Below, in pieces: positions 17,971 through 27,100 of a stretch of DNA of 64,000 nucleotides. The notes below the pieces were generated by a model that saw nothing but the letters and a program-made list of their open reading frames with translations, had not been told where the DNA came from and searched no databases. Position 1 is the stretch's first letter, and each line of letters starts with the position of its first letter. Origin of the DNA: Saccharomonospora azurea NA-128 (lineage in GTDB: Bacteria > Actinomycetota > Actinomycetes > Mycobacteriales > Pseudonocardiaceae); contig NZ_CM001466.1 in NCBI RefSeq assembly GCF_000231055.2, positions 784,544 to 848,543 on the forward strand. The letters run 5' to 3'. The position numbers and the translations under genes were made by a program.

Positions 17971-19356
17971 ATGTCCGTCACCCAAGACATTCTGCCGTTC
18001 GACCGAATTCCCGGACCCGAGGGAAACGTCCTGAGTGGATTGCTTCCCCAGTTCAACTCCGACCCGCTCGGACTGTTGACGGAGAGTTTCCGGCGCTACG
18101 GCGACCTCGTGGCGTATCGGTTCGGCCCGAAACTCGGACCGCTGAAGAAAACCATCATCGCCGCCTACCACCCGGACCTCGTACACCAGTTGCTGATGGA
18201 GACCGAGCGCACGTTCGGCCGGGACTCGGACGGTTTCCGCGCCACGCACGACCTCGTGGGTGACGGTCTCATGACCACGGAGGGGTCGTACTGGCGGCGG
18301 CGCAGGCACGTGCTCCAGCCGCTGTTCACGCCGAAGCGCGTCGCCCACTACACCGACCTGATGGCCGCGGAGGCCGAGCGCATCCTGGAGGAGCAGGACC
18401 GCCGGGTCGACCAGCGCCTCGACCTGCACCACGCCATGATGCGGTACTCACTGCGGGTCGTGGGCCGCGCGTTGTTCGGCACCGAGCTCGACGACGTGGA
18501 AGGTGAACTCCACGAGCTCATCCCGAAGGCCAACCGGGGCATCATGGCGCGCACGACGCAGATTCCCAAGTTGCCGTTGACCGTGCCCACGCCGACCAAC
18601 CGGATGTTCCTGCGCACCAGGGAAGGGCTCTACGACCTCATCACCCGGATCATCGAGCGCAGCAGTGCCGCCGAGACCACGGGCAACGCCGACACGATCG
18701 TGTCGCGGCTGCGGGCGGCCCGGGACCCGGAGACCGGAGAGCCGTTGACGGAGCAGGAGATCCGCAACGAGGCGTTGCTGCTCTTCATCGCCGGCCACGA
18801 GACGACCGCGATGGGACTGACGTTCGGACTGCACCAGATCGGACGGCACCCCGAGGTGCAGCGCGAGATCGCGGCCGAGATCGACGCGCACCACGCCGAG
18901 GGTGGAACGGCCGCGGAGTACGCGCAGAACCGGGAGACACTCGGCCGGGCCGCACTGTCCGAGGGGTTGCGGCTCTTCCCGTCCGTGCACATGACCGAGC
19001 GCGTCGCGCGCGTGGACCTGGAGCTCGGCGGCTACCACATTCCGGCGGGGACCTCGGTCTTCGTCGTGCCGTGGGTGACGCACCGGCACCCGGAGTTCTG
19101 GCCGGACCCGGAGCGCTTCGACCCGACCCGGTTCGTCGGCGGCAAGCGCGACCGCCCCAAGTACAGCTACCTGCCGTTCGGCGGAGGTCCGCGCGTGTGC
19201 ATCGGTGAGCACTTCGCGCTGCTCGCCTCGGGGGTTCTGCTGGAGGCCCTGCTGCGCAGGCACCGGATCGTCTCGCACGACGAGCGGATCTCGATGAAGG
19301 TGCTCAACAGCATCCGCCCCGACAAAGAGGTGTGGACCACGTTCGAGAAGCGGTGA
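17971..19356 (+). CDS. Cytochrome P450 (first of tandem pair)
   Basis: Haem monooxygenase, 461 residues, soluble (no membrane anchor). The oxygen-activating I-helix motif is AGHETTA near 273, the K-helix ExxR is EGLRL near 331, and the haem loop is FGGGPRVCIGE with Cys410 as ligand. It is longer than most bacterial P450s (about 400 residues). GAGAGG precedes ATG 17971. It is followed after 36 bp by a closely similar P450, so the pair probably arose by duplication and is co-transcribed. It could tailor the neighbouring PKS product, but the pair is on the opposite strand and the link is not proven. Confidence 0.95.
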   Translation: MSVTQDILPFDRIPGPEGNVLSGLLPQFNSDPLGLLTESFRRYGDLVAYRFGPKLGPLKKTIIAAYHPDLVHQLLMETERTFGRDSDGFRATHDLVGDGLMTTEGSYWRRRRHVLQPLFTPKRVAHYTDLMAAEAERILEEQDRRVDQRLDLHHAMMRYSLRVVGRALFGTELDDVEGELHELIPKANRGIMARTTQIPKLPLTVPTPTNRMFLRTREGLYDLITRIIERSSAAETTGNADTIVSRLRAARDPETGEPLTEQEIRNEALLLFIAGHETTAMGLTFGLHQIGRHPEVQREIAAEIDAHHAEGGTAAEYAQNRETLGRAALSEGLRLFPSVHMTERVARVDLELGGYHIPAGTSVFVVPWVTHRHPEFWPDPERFDPTRFVGGKRDRPKYSYLPFGGGPRVCIGEHFALLASGVLLEALLRRHRIVSHDERISMKVLNSIRPDKEVWTTFEKR

Positions 19357-19392
19357 CCTCCTTTCCCGTCGACATCCTGTGAGGACAAAGCC

Positions 19393-20790
19393 ATGCAGAA
19401 AACGCAGGCCACCCGACCCTTCTCCGAGATCGACGGGCCCCGCGGGCGCCCGTTCGTCGGCCTGGCTCCGGACTTCCTGCGCGATCCGATCTCCGTTCTG
19501 ACCGAGGGTTTCGAACGCTACGGAGATCTGGTGGCGTACCCGTTCGGCCCGCGCCGCGGTCCGCTGCGCAACGTGGTCGTCGCGGCCTACCATCCGGACG
19601 CCGTCCAGTTCGTGCTCACCGAGACCGAACGCACGATCGGCCGTGGCCCGTCGAGCACCCGGGTGCTCGGCGAGATGATCGGGTCGAACCTGATGACCAC
19701 CGACGGTGCCGAGTGGCGACGGCAGCGGCGCACGCTCCAGCCGCTCTTCACGCCTCGACGGGTCGCGCACTACACCGAACTGATGCACCGGGAGGCCGAG
19801 CGGATCGCCACCGAGGACGTCCCCGGCCCGGGCAGTGAGGTCGACCTCCACCTGCTGATGCTGCGCTACTCGCTGCGCATGGTGGGCGCGGCGCTGTTCA
19901 GCAGCAACATCGACCACATCGGCCCGGAGCTGCACCAGCTGATCCCGCTCACCAACGACCTGATCATCGCGCGGACCACCACACCGGTGCGGCTCCCGCT
20001 CGGAGTCCCCACCCGGAGCAATCGCCGCTTCGAGCGCGTGCACCGGCAGCTCTACTCCCTCATCGACCGCATCATCGCCCAACGGGACGGGCACCCGGCC
20101 GACGAGGAGCGCGACGACATCCTCACCCGGCTGCGCACCGCCCGTGACCCGGAGACCGGTGACGGCCTGTCCTCACAGGAGATCCGGGATCAGACTCTGC
20201 TCATGATGATGGCCGGGCACGAGACGACCGCCACCGCGTTGACGTTCGCCCTGCACCAGCTCGGCCGGTACCAGGACATCCAGGACGCCGTGGCCGGAGA
20301 CGGTACCGACGGCACTGACGGAGCCGGTGGAACGGACCCGGTGTCGGTCGTGGACCACGCCCAGCGCAGGGACACGCTCACGCGGGCGACTCTGCTGGAG
20401 ACGATGCGGCTGCACCCGCCGGTGTACATGACCGAGCACGCCGCCACCGAGGACATCGAGCTGGGTGGCCATCACATTCCCGCGGGCACCGCCCTGTTCC
20501 TCTCACCGTGGGTGACCCACCGGCATCCGGACTTCTGGCCGGATGCGGAACGGTTCGATCCGACACGGTTCCTCGGTGCGCAGGACCGCCACCGCTACGC
20601 CTACCTGCCGTTCGGTGGCGGCCCGCACGTCTGCATCGGCGAGCACTTCGCGCTCCTCGCCGCGACGGTCCTGCTCTCCACTCTCCTGCGGCACTACCGG
20701 ATCACCGTGTCGTCGTCGGAGATCGCGATCCAGCAGACCGGCAACCTGCGTCCGGACGAGCCGGTCCTCGCCACGCTTCACCCACGCTGA
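19393..20790 (+). CDS. Cytochrome P450 (second of tandem pair)
   Basis: Haem monooxygenase, 465 residues, similar along its length to the preceding P450. Motifs are AGHETTATAL near 275, ETMRL near 337 and FGGGPHVCIGE with Cys414 as haem ligand. It differs by a short Gly/Thr/Asp-rich insertion (GTDGTDGAGGTDP) between the I and K helices. Its 3' end overlaps the convergent AT-AT-ER gene by 13 bp, so the two transcripts must overlap. A role in oxidising the polyketide is plausible from position only. Confidence 0.95.
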   Translation: MQKTQATRPFSEIDGPRGRPFVGLAPDFLRDPISVLTEGFERYGDLVAYPFGPRRGPLRNVVVAAYHPDAVQFVLTETERTIGRGPSSTRVLGEMIGSNLMTTDGAEWRRQRRTLQPLFTPRRVAHYTELMHREAERIATEDVPGPGSEVDLHLLMLRYSLRMVGAALFSSNIDHIGPELHQLIPLTNDLIIARTTTPVRLPLGVPTRSNRRFERVHRQLYSLIDRIIAQRDGHPADEERDDILTRLRTARDPETGDGLSSQEIRDQTLLMMMAGHETTATALTFALHQLGRYQDIQDAVAGDGTDGTDGAGGTDPVSVVDHAQRRDTLTRATLLETMRLHPPVYMTEHAATEDIELGGHHIPAGTALFLSPWVTHRHPDFWPDAERFDPTRFLGAQDRHRYAYLPFGGGPHVCIGEHFALLAATVLLSTLLRHYRITVSSSEIAIQQTGNLRPDEPVLATLHPR

Positions 20791-23700
20791 TCGCCGGGCT
20801 CCGCCACTGCCTCGCCGCCCAGCAGGCTCACCGAGCGCTGCCGGAGCAGGCGGGCAGTGGCGGAGAGCAGGTGCTCGGCGATCGCGTCGACGTGCCTCGA
20901 ACGCCAGTCGCGGAACTCGGTCCCCGCGACCCACTCGTTGAAGGCACCCAGAGCCGGTCCGCAGTGCACGAGGAAGTCGACGGTCCGCCGTTCGTCTCCG
21001 CGCACGGCGAGGTCGTGACACGCGCCCAGGTAGCTCCGGAACACCAAGGCCATGCGCTGCTTGCCCGTGCGGGTCCAGTGCTCGACCTGGTCGGGCGCGG
21101 TGGCGCGCAGATTGTCGACGGCCTCCCGGTACGCCTCCGCGAACGGGCGGCGCAGTAGCGTCTCCTCGACCTGCGCCCGCACCGTCGGATCGGCCTCCTC
21201 GAACGAGTCGTGACGGCGCCACACGTCGTGCAGCTGCGCCGCGCGAGCGGGGAAGAACACTCCGCGCTTCATCACCTGCGCGTCCACGCCAAGCTCGAAC
21301 ATCTCGCGGTCCGCAGCGGCGGTGACGTCGTGCGCCTCGACGGCGAGCAGCATGTCCTTGACGACGTCGCTGGTCGCGGCCTCCACGGTGCACTGGTTGA
21401 TCGAGCCGGTGAGCAGGAAGTCCGCTCCGAGCAGCAACGCCGACGCGGCGGCCTCGGGAGTGCCGATCCCACCGGCCGCACCCACGTGCACCCACTCGTC
21501 CGGCCCACGGTCACCGGTCAACTCGTCCCGCAACCGGCACACGGTCGGCAACAGGGTGGCCGGACTCCCGCCGACCCGCCTCCAGCCGTCGACCTCGACG
21601 CACAGATCCGTGGCCACGGGAACGGACAGGACGCGGTCGGCCTCCTCGGCCGACAGCTGTCCCTGCTCGCGCAGCTCGTCGACGATCCGCCGCGGAGCCG
21701 GCGACAGCAACGCCCGGGCGACGTCGGCTCTCGCGACCTTGGCGATGATGCGGCCTCCCTTCGCCCGGTACTTCACCAGCGCGGGCGTGATCTGCAGGAA
21801 GTCCGCGGCCTCCACCGTCCTCACCCCGAGGCGCAGGTACAGGTCGACCAGACGCAGTTCGTGACCCGGGTCGGCGTACTGGTACAGCAGGTTCGCGGCG
21901 AACGGCGCGTCGGCGCCGATGTCGTCGATCAGCGCGCGCAGCGTCTCCTCGACCCGGGCGAGAGGCAGGCCACCCGTCCCGTACGAGCCGAGGCACCCGG
22001 CCTTCGCCAGCGCCACGACGAGGTCCTTCGACGAGATCCCCCGATACATCGCGCCGGCGAGATAGGGCAGGCGCAAACCGTATCGGCGGCGGAAGCCCGC
22101 GGCTCCCAGTCGCTCCGGAGACAGCTCCCGGGGTGCCCAGGCCTCGACCGTCTCGCGGACCGGTACAGCCGTGGCGGGCGAGGCCGGTGCGTCGGCTTCG
22201 CGGGCGGCCGGCTGTTCGCGCGCGTCGGGGTGCGGGTCCACACCGAGCGACCGCGGCTCCACCGGTCGGTCGTAGGCCCCGACGTCGACCACACCGGCGT
22301 CGACGTGCCCGTTCGACGTGGCGGGAACGGGAGCCGGGGGCTCGACCAGCGGTGTGGCGAGCTCCCTGATCTTGCGGACGAGTTTCGTCAACACGGTGCC
22401 CGGGCCAAGCTCGTGGAACTCGAACTCCCCGAGGCCCATGAGGTAGCGGATCGACTCGGTCCAGCGCACCGCACCGGACATCTGGCGCGCCATGACGTCG
22501 GCGATACCGTGCTCGGGGTACGGCCGCGCGGCGACGTTCGAGATGACGGGTATGCGTGGCGGATACAGGGTGAACTCGTCCAGGAACGCCCGGAACGATC
22601 GAGCCGAGTCCTCCATGAACGGCGAGTGGAACGCGCCGCTGACCCGCAGTCGCGTGTAGAACGCGCCCCGTGTCTCGAACAGCGCCCTCGCGGTGTCGAT
22701 CTGCTCCCGGTCACCGGTGAGGACGAACTGCTCCGGTGAGTTGTAGTTGGCGATGGTCAGCCCGGAGAGCTCCGGCCTGGCCAGCATCTCCTCGACCGTG
22801 TCCTCGTCGCAGCCCACCACGGCGGCCATACCGCCTCCGGTGGCCTGCGCCGTCAGCTCCGCTCGGCGGCGCACCAGCCGCAGTCCCGTCTCGAAGTCGA
22901 AGACACCCGCCGCGAACAGCGCGACGTACTCGCCGAGGCTGTGGCCGATGACGTAGTCGGGCGGCTCGGGATCCTCCGCCTGCCTGGCGAGATGGCTCAG
23001 TGCGCCCACCACGTAGAGCGCCGGTTGGGTGTACTGGGTCAGGCTGAGCTGTCGCTCGGGGTCGCGGAGGCACAGCTCGGCGATGGAATAGCCGAGCACG
23101 TCGTCCGCCTTGGCGGTGTACTCGCCGAAGGTGTCGAACAGGTTCTCACCCATGCCCTTCACCTGCGAACCCTGACCGGGAAATCCGTAGACCTTCATCG
23201 TGGTGCCTCTCTCGTCTGCGGGCAGGGGCTGACGAGGCCGGGCGTGGTGACGCACGTCGGCCAGCAACTGGAGGTTTCGTCCGAACGGGCTCAACAGCGG
23301 CAGAGAACGGGACTGTGATTCGGAGGCGAGGTTGGCTCTGGCGAAGTTGTGCAACGTCCCCGACGGACCGAGGTCGAGGTAGAGGCCAGGGCCTTGCGCT
23401 TCGAGAGCGGTGAACGTCTGGTGGAACTCGATGGGATCGCGGGCGACCCGCCAGAAGTGCTCGGCCGTCACCTCGGTCAGCCGTCCACCCGCCGCACACG
23501 ACACGAGCGGAATCGCGGGCGTGTTCAGCCGGAGCTCCGGGAAGGTGTCGGCGCACTCGGCATAGGCGGCGTCGAGCAGCCTCGAATGGAAGGCGTGCGA
23601 GACCGGCACCCGCTGGTGTGCGATGCGGCGAGCGCGCAGGGCGGTCTCGGCCGCGGTCAGGGCCGCGTCGTCGCCGGAGACGACGAAGTGTTCGAGATAG

Positions 23701-24194
23701 TTCCGTGCGGCGAGGTCGGTGCCGTCCCGCAGTTCGGGGATCTCGGCGTGCAGAGTGGGCGGCCCGAGCACGGTGAGCATGCCGCCGGGCACGCGGTCCC
23801 GCAGAATCCGCGCCTGCCGCACGAGCATGCGCAGGCAGTCCTCTTCGCCGAGGACTCCGGCCAGCACCGCGGCGGCGAACTCGCCCAGGCTCGCACCGAG
23901 CAGGAGGTCGGGCCGGATGCCGTCCGCCAGCAGGGTCTCGGCGAGGGCGAGTTCGACCATCGCGATCGCGGGATGCGTCACCGCGATGTCGAGGAAGGGG
24001 TCCGCCTTGGAGCGGTTCGGCTCGTACATCGCGGACACGACGGACCTGCCCAGTTCGTCGGCGACGATCCGGTCCATCCGGTCGAGTGCGGCGGCGAAGA
24101 CCGGCTCGGTCCGGTAGAGGTCGCGTCCCATCTGGAAGTACTGCGATCCCTGCCCCGAGAACATGAAGACGGTCGGCATCGCGTGTCGGCTCAT
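20778..24194 (-). CDS. Trans-acting AT-AT-ER fusion for the AT-less PKS
   Basis: Protein of 1138 residues that supplies malonyl groups to modules lacking their own AT. AT1 (about 6-320) has GASLG with Ser102 and VSHAFHS; Ala replaces the usual His before the serine, as in proofreading acyl hydrolases. AT2 (from about 333, MKVYGFPGQGSQ) has canonical GHSLGEY with Ser419 and GAFHS, typical of malonyl specificity. The C-terminal part (about 700-1138) is an FMN-dependent PfaD-type enoyl reductase (AGAMYRGISS near 709). No stop separates the parts, although Met333 could serve as an internal start. ATG 24194 overlaps the NRPS stop (ATGA). It is the last gene of the operon and overlaps the convergent P450. 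The AT-AT-ER layout is known from other actinobacterial trans-AT systems. Confidence 0.93.
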   Translation of the reverse strand: MSRHAMPTVFMFSGQGSQYFQMGRDLYRTEPVFAAALDRMDRIVADELGRSVVSAMYEPNRSKADPFLDIAVTHPAIAMVELALAETLLADGIRPDLLLGASLGEFAAAVLAGVLGEEDCLRMLVRQARILRDRVPGGMLTVLGPPTLHAEIPELRDGTDLAARNYLEHFVVSGDDAALTAAETALRARRIAHQRVPVSHAFHSRLLDAAYAECADTFPELRLNTPAIPLVSCAAGGRLTEVTAEHFWRVARDPIEFHQTFTALEAQGPGLYLDLGPSGTLHNFARANLASESQSRSLPLLSPFGRNLQLLADVRHHARPRQPLPADERGTTMKVYGFPGQGSQVKGMGENLFDTFGEYTAKADDVLGYSIAELCLRDPERQLSLTQYTQPALYVVGALSHLARQAEDPEPPDYVIGHSLGEYVALFAAGVFDFETGLRLVRRRAELTAQATGGGMAAVVGCDEDTVEEMLARPELSGLTIANYNSPEQFVLTGDREQIDTARALFETRGAFYTRLRVSGAFHSPFMEDSARSFRAFLDEFTLYPPRIPVISNVAARPYPEHGIADVMARQMSGAVRWTESIRYLMGLGEFEFHELGPGTVLTKLVRKIRELATPLVEPPAPVPATSNGHVDAGVVDVGAYDRPVEPRSLGVDPHPDAREQPAAREADAPASPATAVPVRETVEAWAPRELSPERLGAAGFRRRYGLRLPYLAGAMYRGISSKDLVVALAKAGCLGSYGTGGLPLARVEETLRALIDDIGADAPFAANLLYQYADPGHELRLVDLYLRLGVRTVEAADFLQITPALVKYRAKGGRIIAKVARADVARALLSPAPRRIVDELREQGQLSAEEADRVLSVPVATDLCVEVDGWRRVGGSPATLLPTVCRLRDELTGDRGPDEWVHVGAAGGIGTPEAAASALLLGADFLLTGSINQCTVEAATSDVVKDMLLAVEAHDVTAAADREMFELGVDAQVMKRGVFFPARAAQLHDVWRRHDSFEEADPTVRAQVEETLLRRPFAEAYREAVDNLRATAPDQVEHWTRTGKQRMALVFRSYLGACHDLAVRGDERRTVDFLVHCGPALGAFNEWVAGTEFRDWRSRHVDAIAEHLLSATARLLRQRSVSLLGGEAVAEPGDQRG

Positions 24195-27100
24195 CGCTGC
24201 ACCGTCCCGTCGGCCGCTTCGGCCAGCAGGGACGCCACGGTGCGTTCGGGGTCGTCGGCCACCGCGGCGATCAGCTCCCCGTACGTACGCAGCCAGGACG
24301 CCACGACGCCGGGCCGGAACCGGTCGGAGTACGAGTTGAAGTTGATCACCAGGTGGGAGTCGAGCAGGATCGTCTCCACCCGCAACGGATGTTCGGTCTG
24401 GTTGAGGAACTCGACCGGCTCCGCGCCGAGCGAGCGCGAGAAGGTGTCGAACACCGAGGACAACTCCGGGAAGGTCTCGTTGACGAGGTAGCTGTCGAAC
24501 AGGAACTCGTCCCTGTCCACGCCGTGCCACTCGTGCAGCTTCCGCACCGGCACGTATTCGTACTCCCCGATGCGTCGCACGCGCTGTTGCAGCTGCGCGA
24601 ACCACGAGCCCAGCCGCTCGGCCGGATCCACGTGCACCCGCACCGGCAGGATCGAGAAGTACTGCCCGACACCGTGTTCGACGTCGACCTTGGCGGTCCC
24701 CCGCCCGGAGAAGACCGAGCCGAACACCACGTCCGAGCGCCCGGACGTCGCGGCGAGCTGGACCGCCCAGACCCCCTGGAGCACGGTGAACGGCGTGACC
24801 GACCACTGGCGAGCCAGCGTCTCCAGCCGTGCCGTCACCGGATCGGGCACCAGGATCCCGTCATGCAACAGGGGCGGGGACGTCCGGGCCGCCGCGCTGT
24901 CGGCGGGCCTGTCCGCGAGCGCGGGAGCGGGCAGGTCGGCACCGGCCAGTTCGGCCCGCCAGAACCGCTCGGCCCCGGACAGCTCGCGGTGGTGCTGAGT
25001 GAGGCAGAAGTCGCCGTACTCGGCGGTCGCCGGTTCGGGTGTGAACTCACGCCCGTCCACCAGCGCGCGGTAGGTCTCGAACACCGTCTTCATGATCAGC
25101 GGATAGCTCCAGCCGTCCTGAAGGGCCAGGTTGAACAGGTACACGTACTCGTAGGTGTGCTCACCCGTGCGGAACAGCGCCACCCGCGACTGCGGCGCCT
25201 GTTCCAGGTCGAACCCCTCCGCGCGTCGGGCCGCGACGTAGGTCTGCAGCCGGCGTTCCTGTTCGGACGGTTTGAGTGCCCGCCAGTCCTCGCGGTGGAC
25301 GGGCAGCGTGGCCGTCCGGTGGACGACCTGCACCGGCTCGCCGTCGTCGCCGAGGTCGAAGCAGAACGACGTGCGCAGAACGGGAAACCGGTCCACGGCG
25401 GCCTGCCACGCGCGGGCGAAGGCGTCCGGGTCGAACGACTCCGCCGTGATCCGGAATCGCTGGTGCACGACGTTGCCGCCGGGCTCCCGGGTCCGGCGAA
25501 TGCGGTAGAGGATGTTCTCCTGGGTCCCGGTCAGCGGGTAGGCGTCGACGGCGGAGGCATACCGTTGCCGGACCTCGCGGAGCAGCCGCTCGTCGCGCTC
25601 GACGGTCTCGACCGCCGCGGCCTCGTGACCCGCCTCGATGCGGGAGCGCGCCTCCTCCGCCAGCTCCGCGATCGTCCGGTACTGGAAGACGTCCTGCGCG
25701 GTGATCGGCAACCCCTGCCGGTTGGCCTTGTTCACGAGCCGGATGCCGCGGATCGAGTCGCCACCGACGTCGAAGAAGCTGGTCGTCACACCGACGTCCA
25801 CCCCGAGCACGTCCGCCCAGAGGTCGGCCAGCTGCTTCTCCAGGTCGGTGCGCGGCGAGGTGTACCCGCCGTCATCGACGTCCAGCACCGGCAACGGCAG
25901 GGCGCGGCGGTCCAGCTTGCCGTTCGCGTCGGTGGGCAGCTCCGGCACGGCGACGACCGCCGCGGGCACCATGAACTCCGGCAACCGGTCGCGCAGGAAG
26001 TCCGCCGCTCCCGCGCTGAGTCGGCGTCCGATCCGGTACAGCGAAGGGCTGTTCGCGTAGCGGTGCAGGGGACCGTCGGCGGCAGGCCACCGCCACGTCC
26101 GGGGATCGAGACCGCGGTGCAGCAGCACCTGGTAGCTGCCGTCCCCCGCCTCGTGCTGCCAGGAGACGTCGGCCCGGCACTCCAGCTCGTCGGCCAGCTG
26201 CCACCACCACTCGGGGTCGGCGCCCTCCTCGACGGCGACCGTCTCGCGCAGCGTCGTGACGGGGCTCTCCGGATCCGACGAGGCCAGGGCGGCGCGGTAG
26301 GTGAGGGCTCGCCGCACTCGCGGGTTCGGCAGGTTCGTGACCCGCAGCGCGCCGTGGCGGGACAGGACATCCCGGACCTGCTCGGCGCTCGGTGCCCCGG
26401 ATGCGCCGTCGAGCACGAACGGCTCACCGTCGCCGGCCGCCGGCGTCCCGGACTGCAGCACCACGTCGTAGCGGTACCTCGTCAGCTCGTTCTGCCGCCC
26501 CGCGCGCTTCAACAGCACCTGGACACCGGACACGTCGTCTCTCGTGGCAGCGAAGGCCGGGAAGAGCTCCGGGGCGACGAGGAGTTCCTGCTCCTGCGCC
26601 ACGCGCCTGCGCACGCGCCGGCGAACCTGCTCCACCGTGGTGGTCTCGTCGGCTCGTTCGACCTCGACCTCACTGTGGAAGGTCTCCAGCAGAGTCAGGT
26701 TCCGAAGGTCACCGAGGAAGATCGCGCCTCCCGGACTGAGCCGGGCGAAGGCCTCGTCCAGCACCGAACGCAGGTAGTCCACGTCAGGGAAGTACTGCAC
26801 CACCGAGTTGAGCACGATCACGTCGAACTCCTGGCCCGCCGGGCCGGAGAAGTCGTGGGCGGCCTGCCGGGACAGCTCCACCTCGACGCCGTTCGGCAGC
26901 GTGGGAAGCACCCGCTCGGCGATGTGGTCCAGGCCGATTTGGGCGATGTCGGTCCCGCAGTAGTACGCGCACTCCGGGGCGATCCGCGCCAGCAGCAGGC
27001 CCGTACCGCACCCGATTTCGAGCACCCGTTTGGGCCTCAACGCCAGGATGCGCTCCACGGTGGAGTCGACCCACAGCCGCATGTCCTCCTCCGGCAGCGG

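Noticed and set aside
22000-23200. Separate genes for the two ATs and the ER
   Set aside because: No stop codon separates them in one frame. Met333 could be an internal start, but a fused protein is the simpler reading and fits AT-AT-ER proteins of other trans-AT clusters.
20778-24806. Longer start (24806) for the AT-AT-ER gene
   Set aside because: The extra 204 codons overlap the end of the NRPS in another frame and have no domain; ATG 24194 overlaps the NRPS stop as expected for coupled genes.
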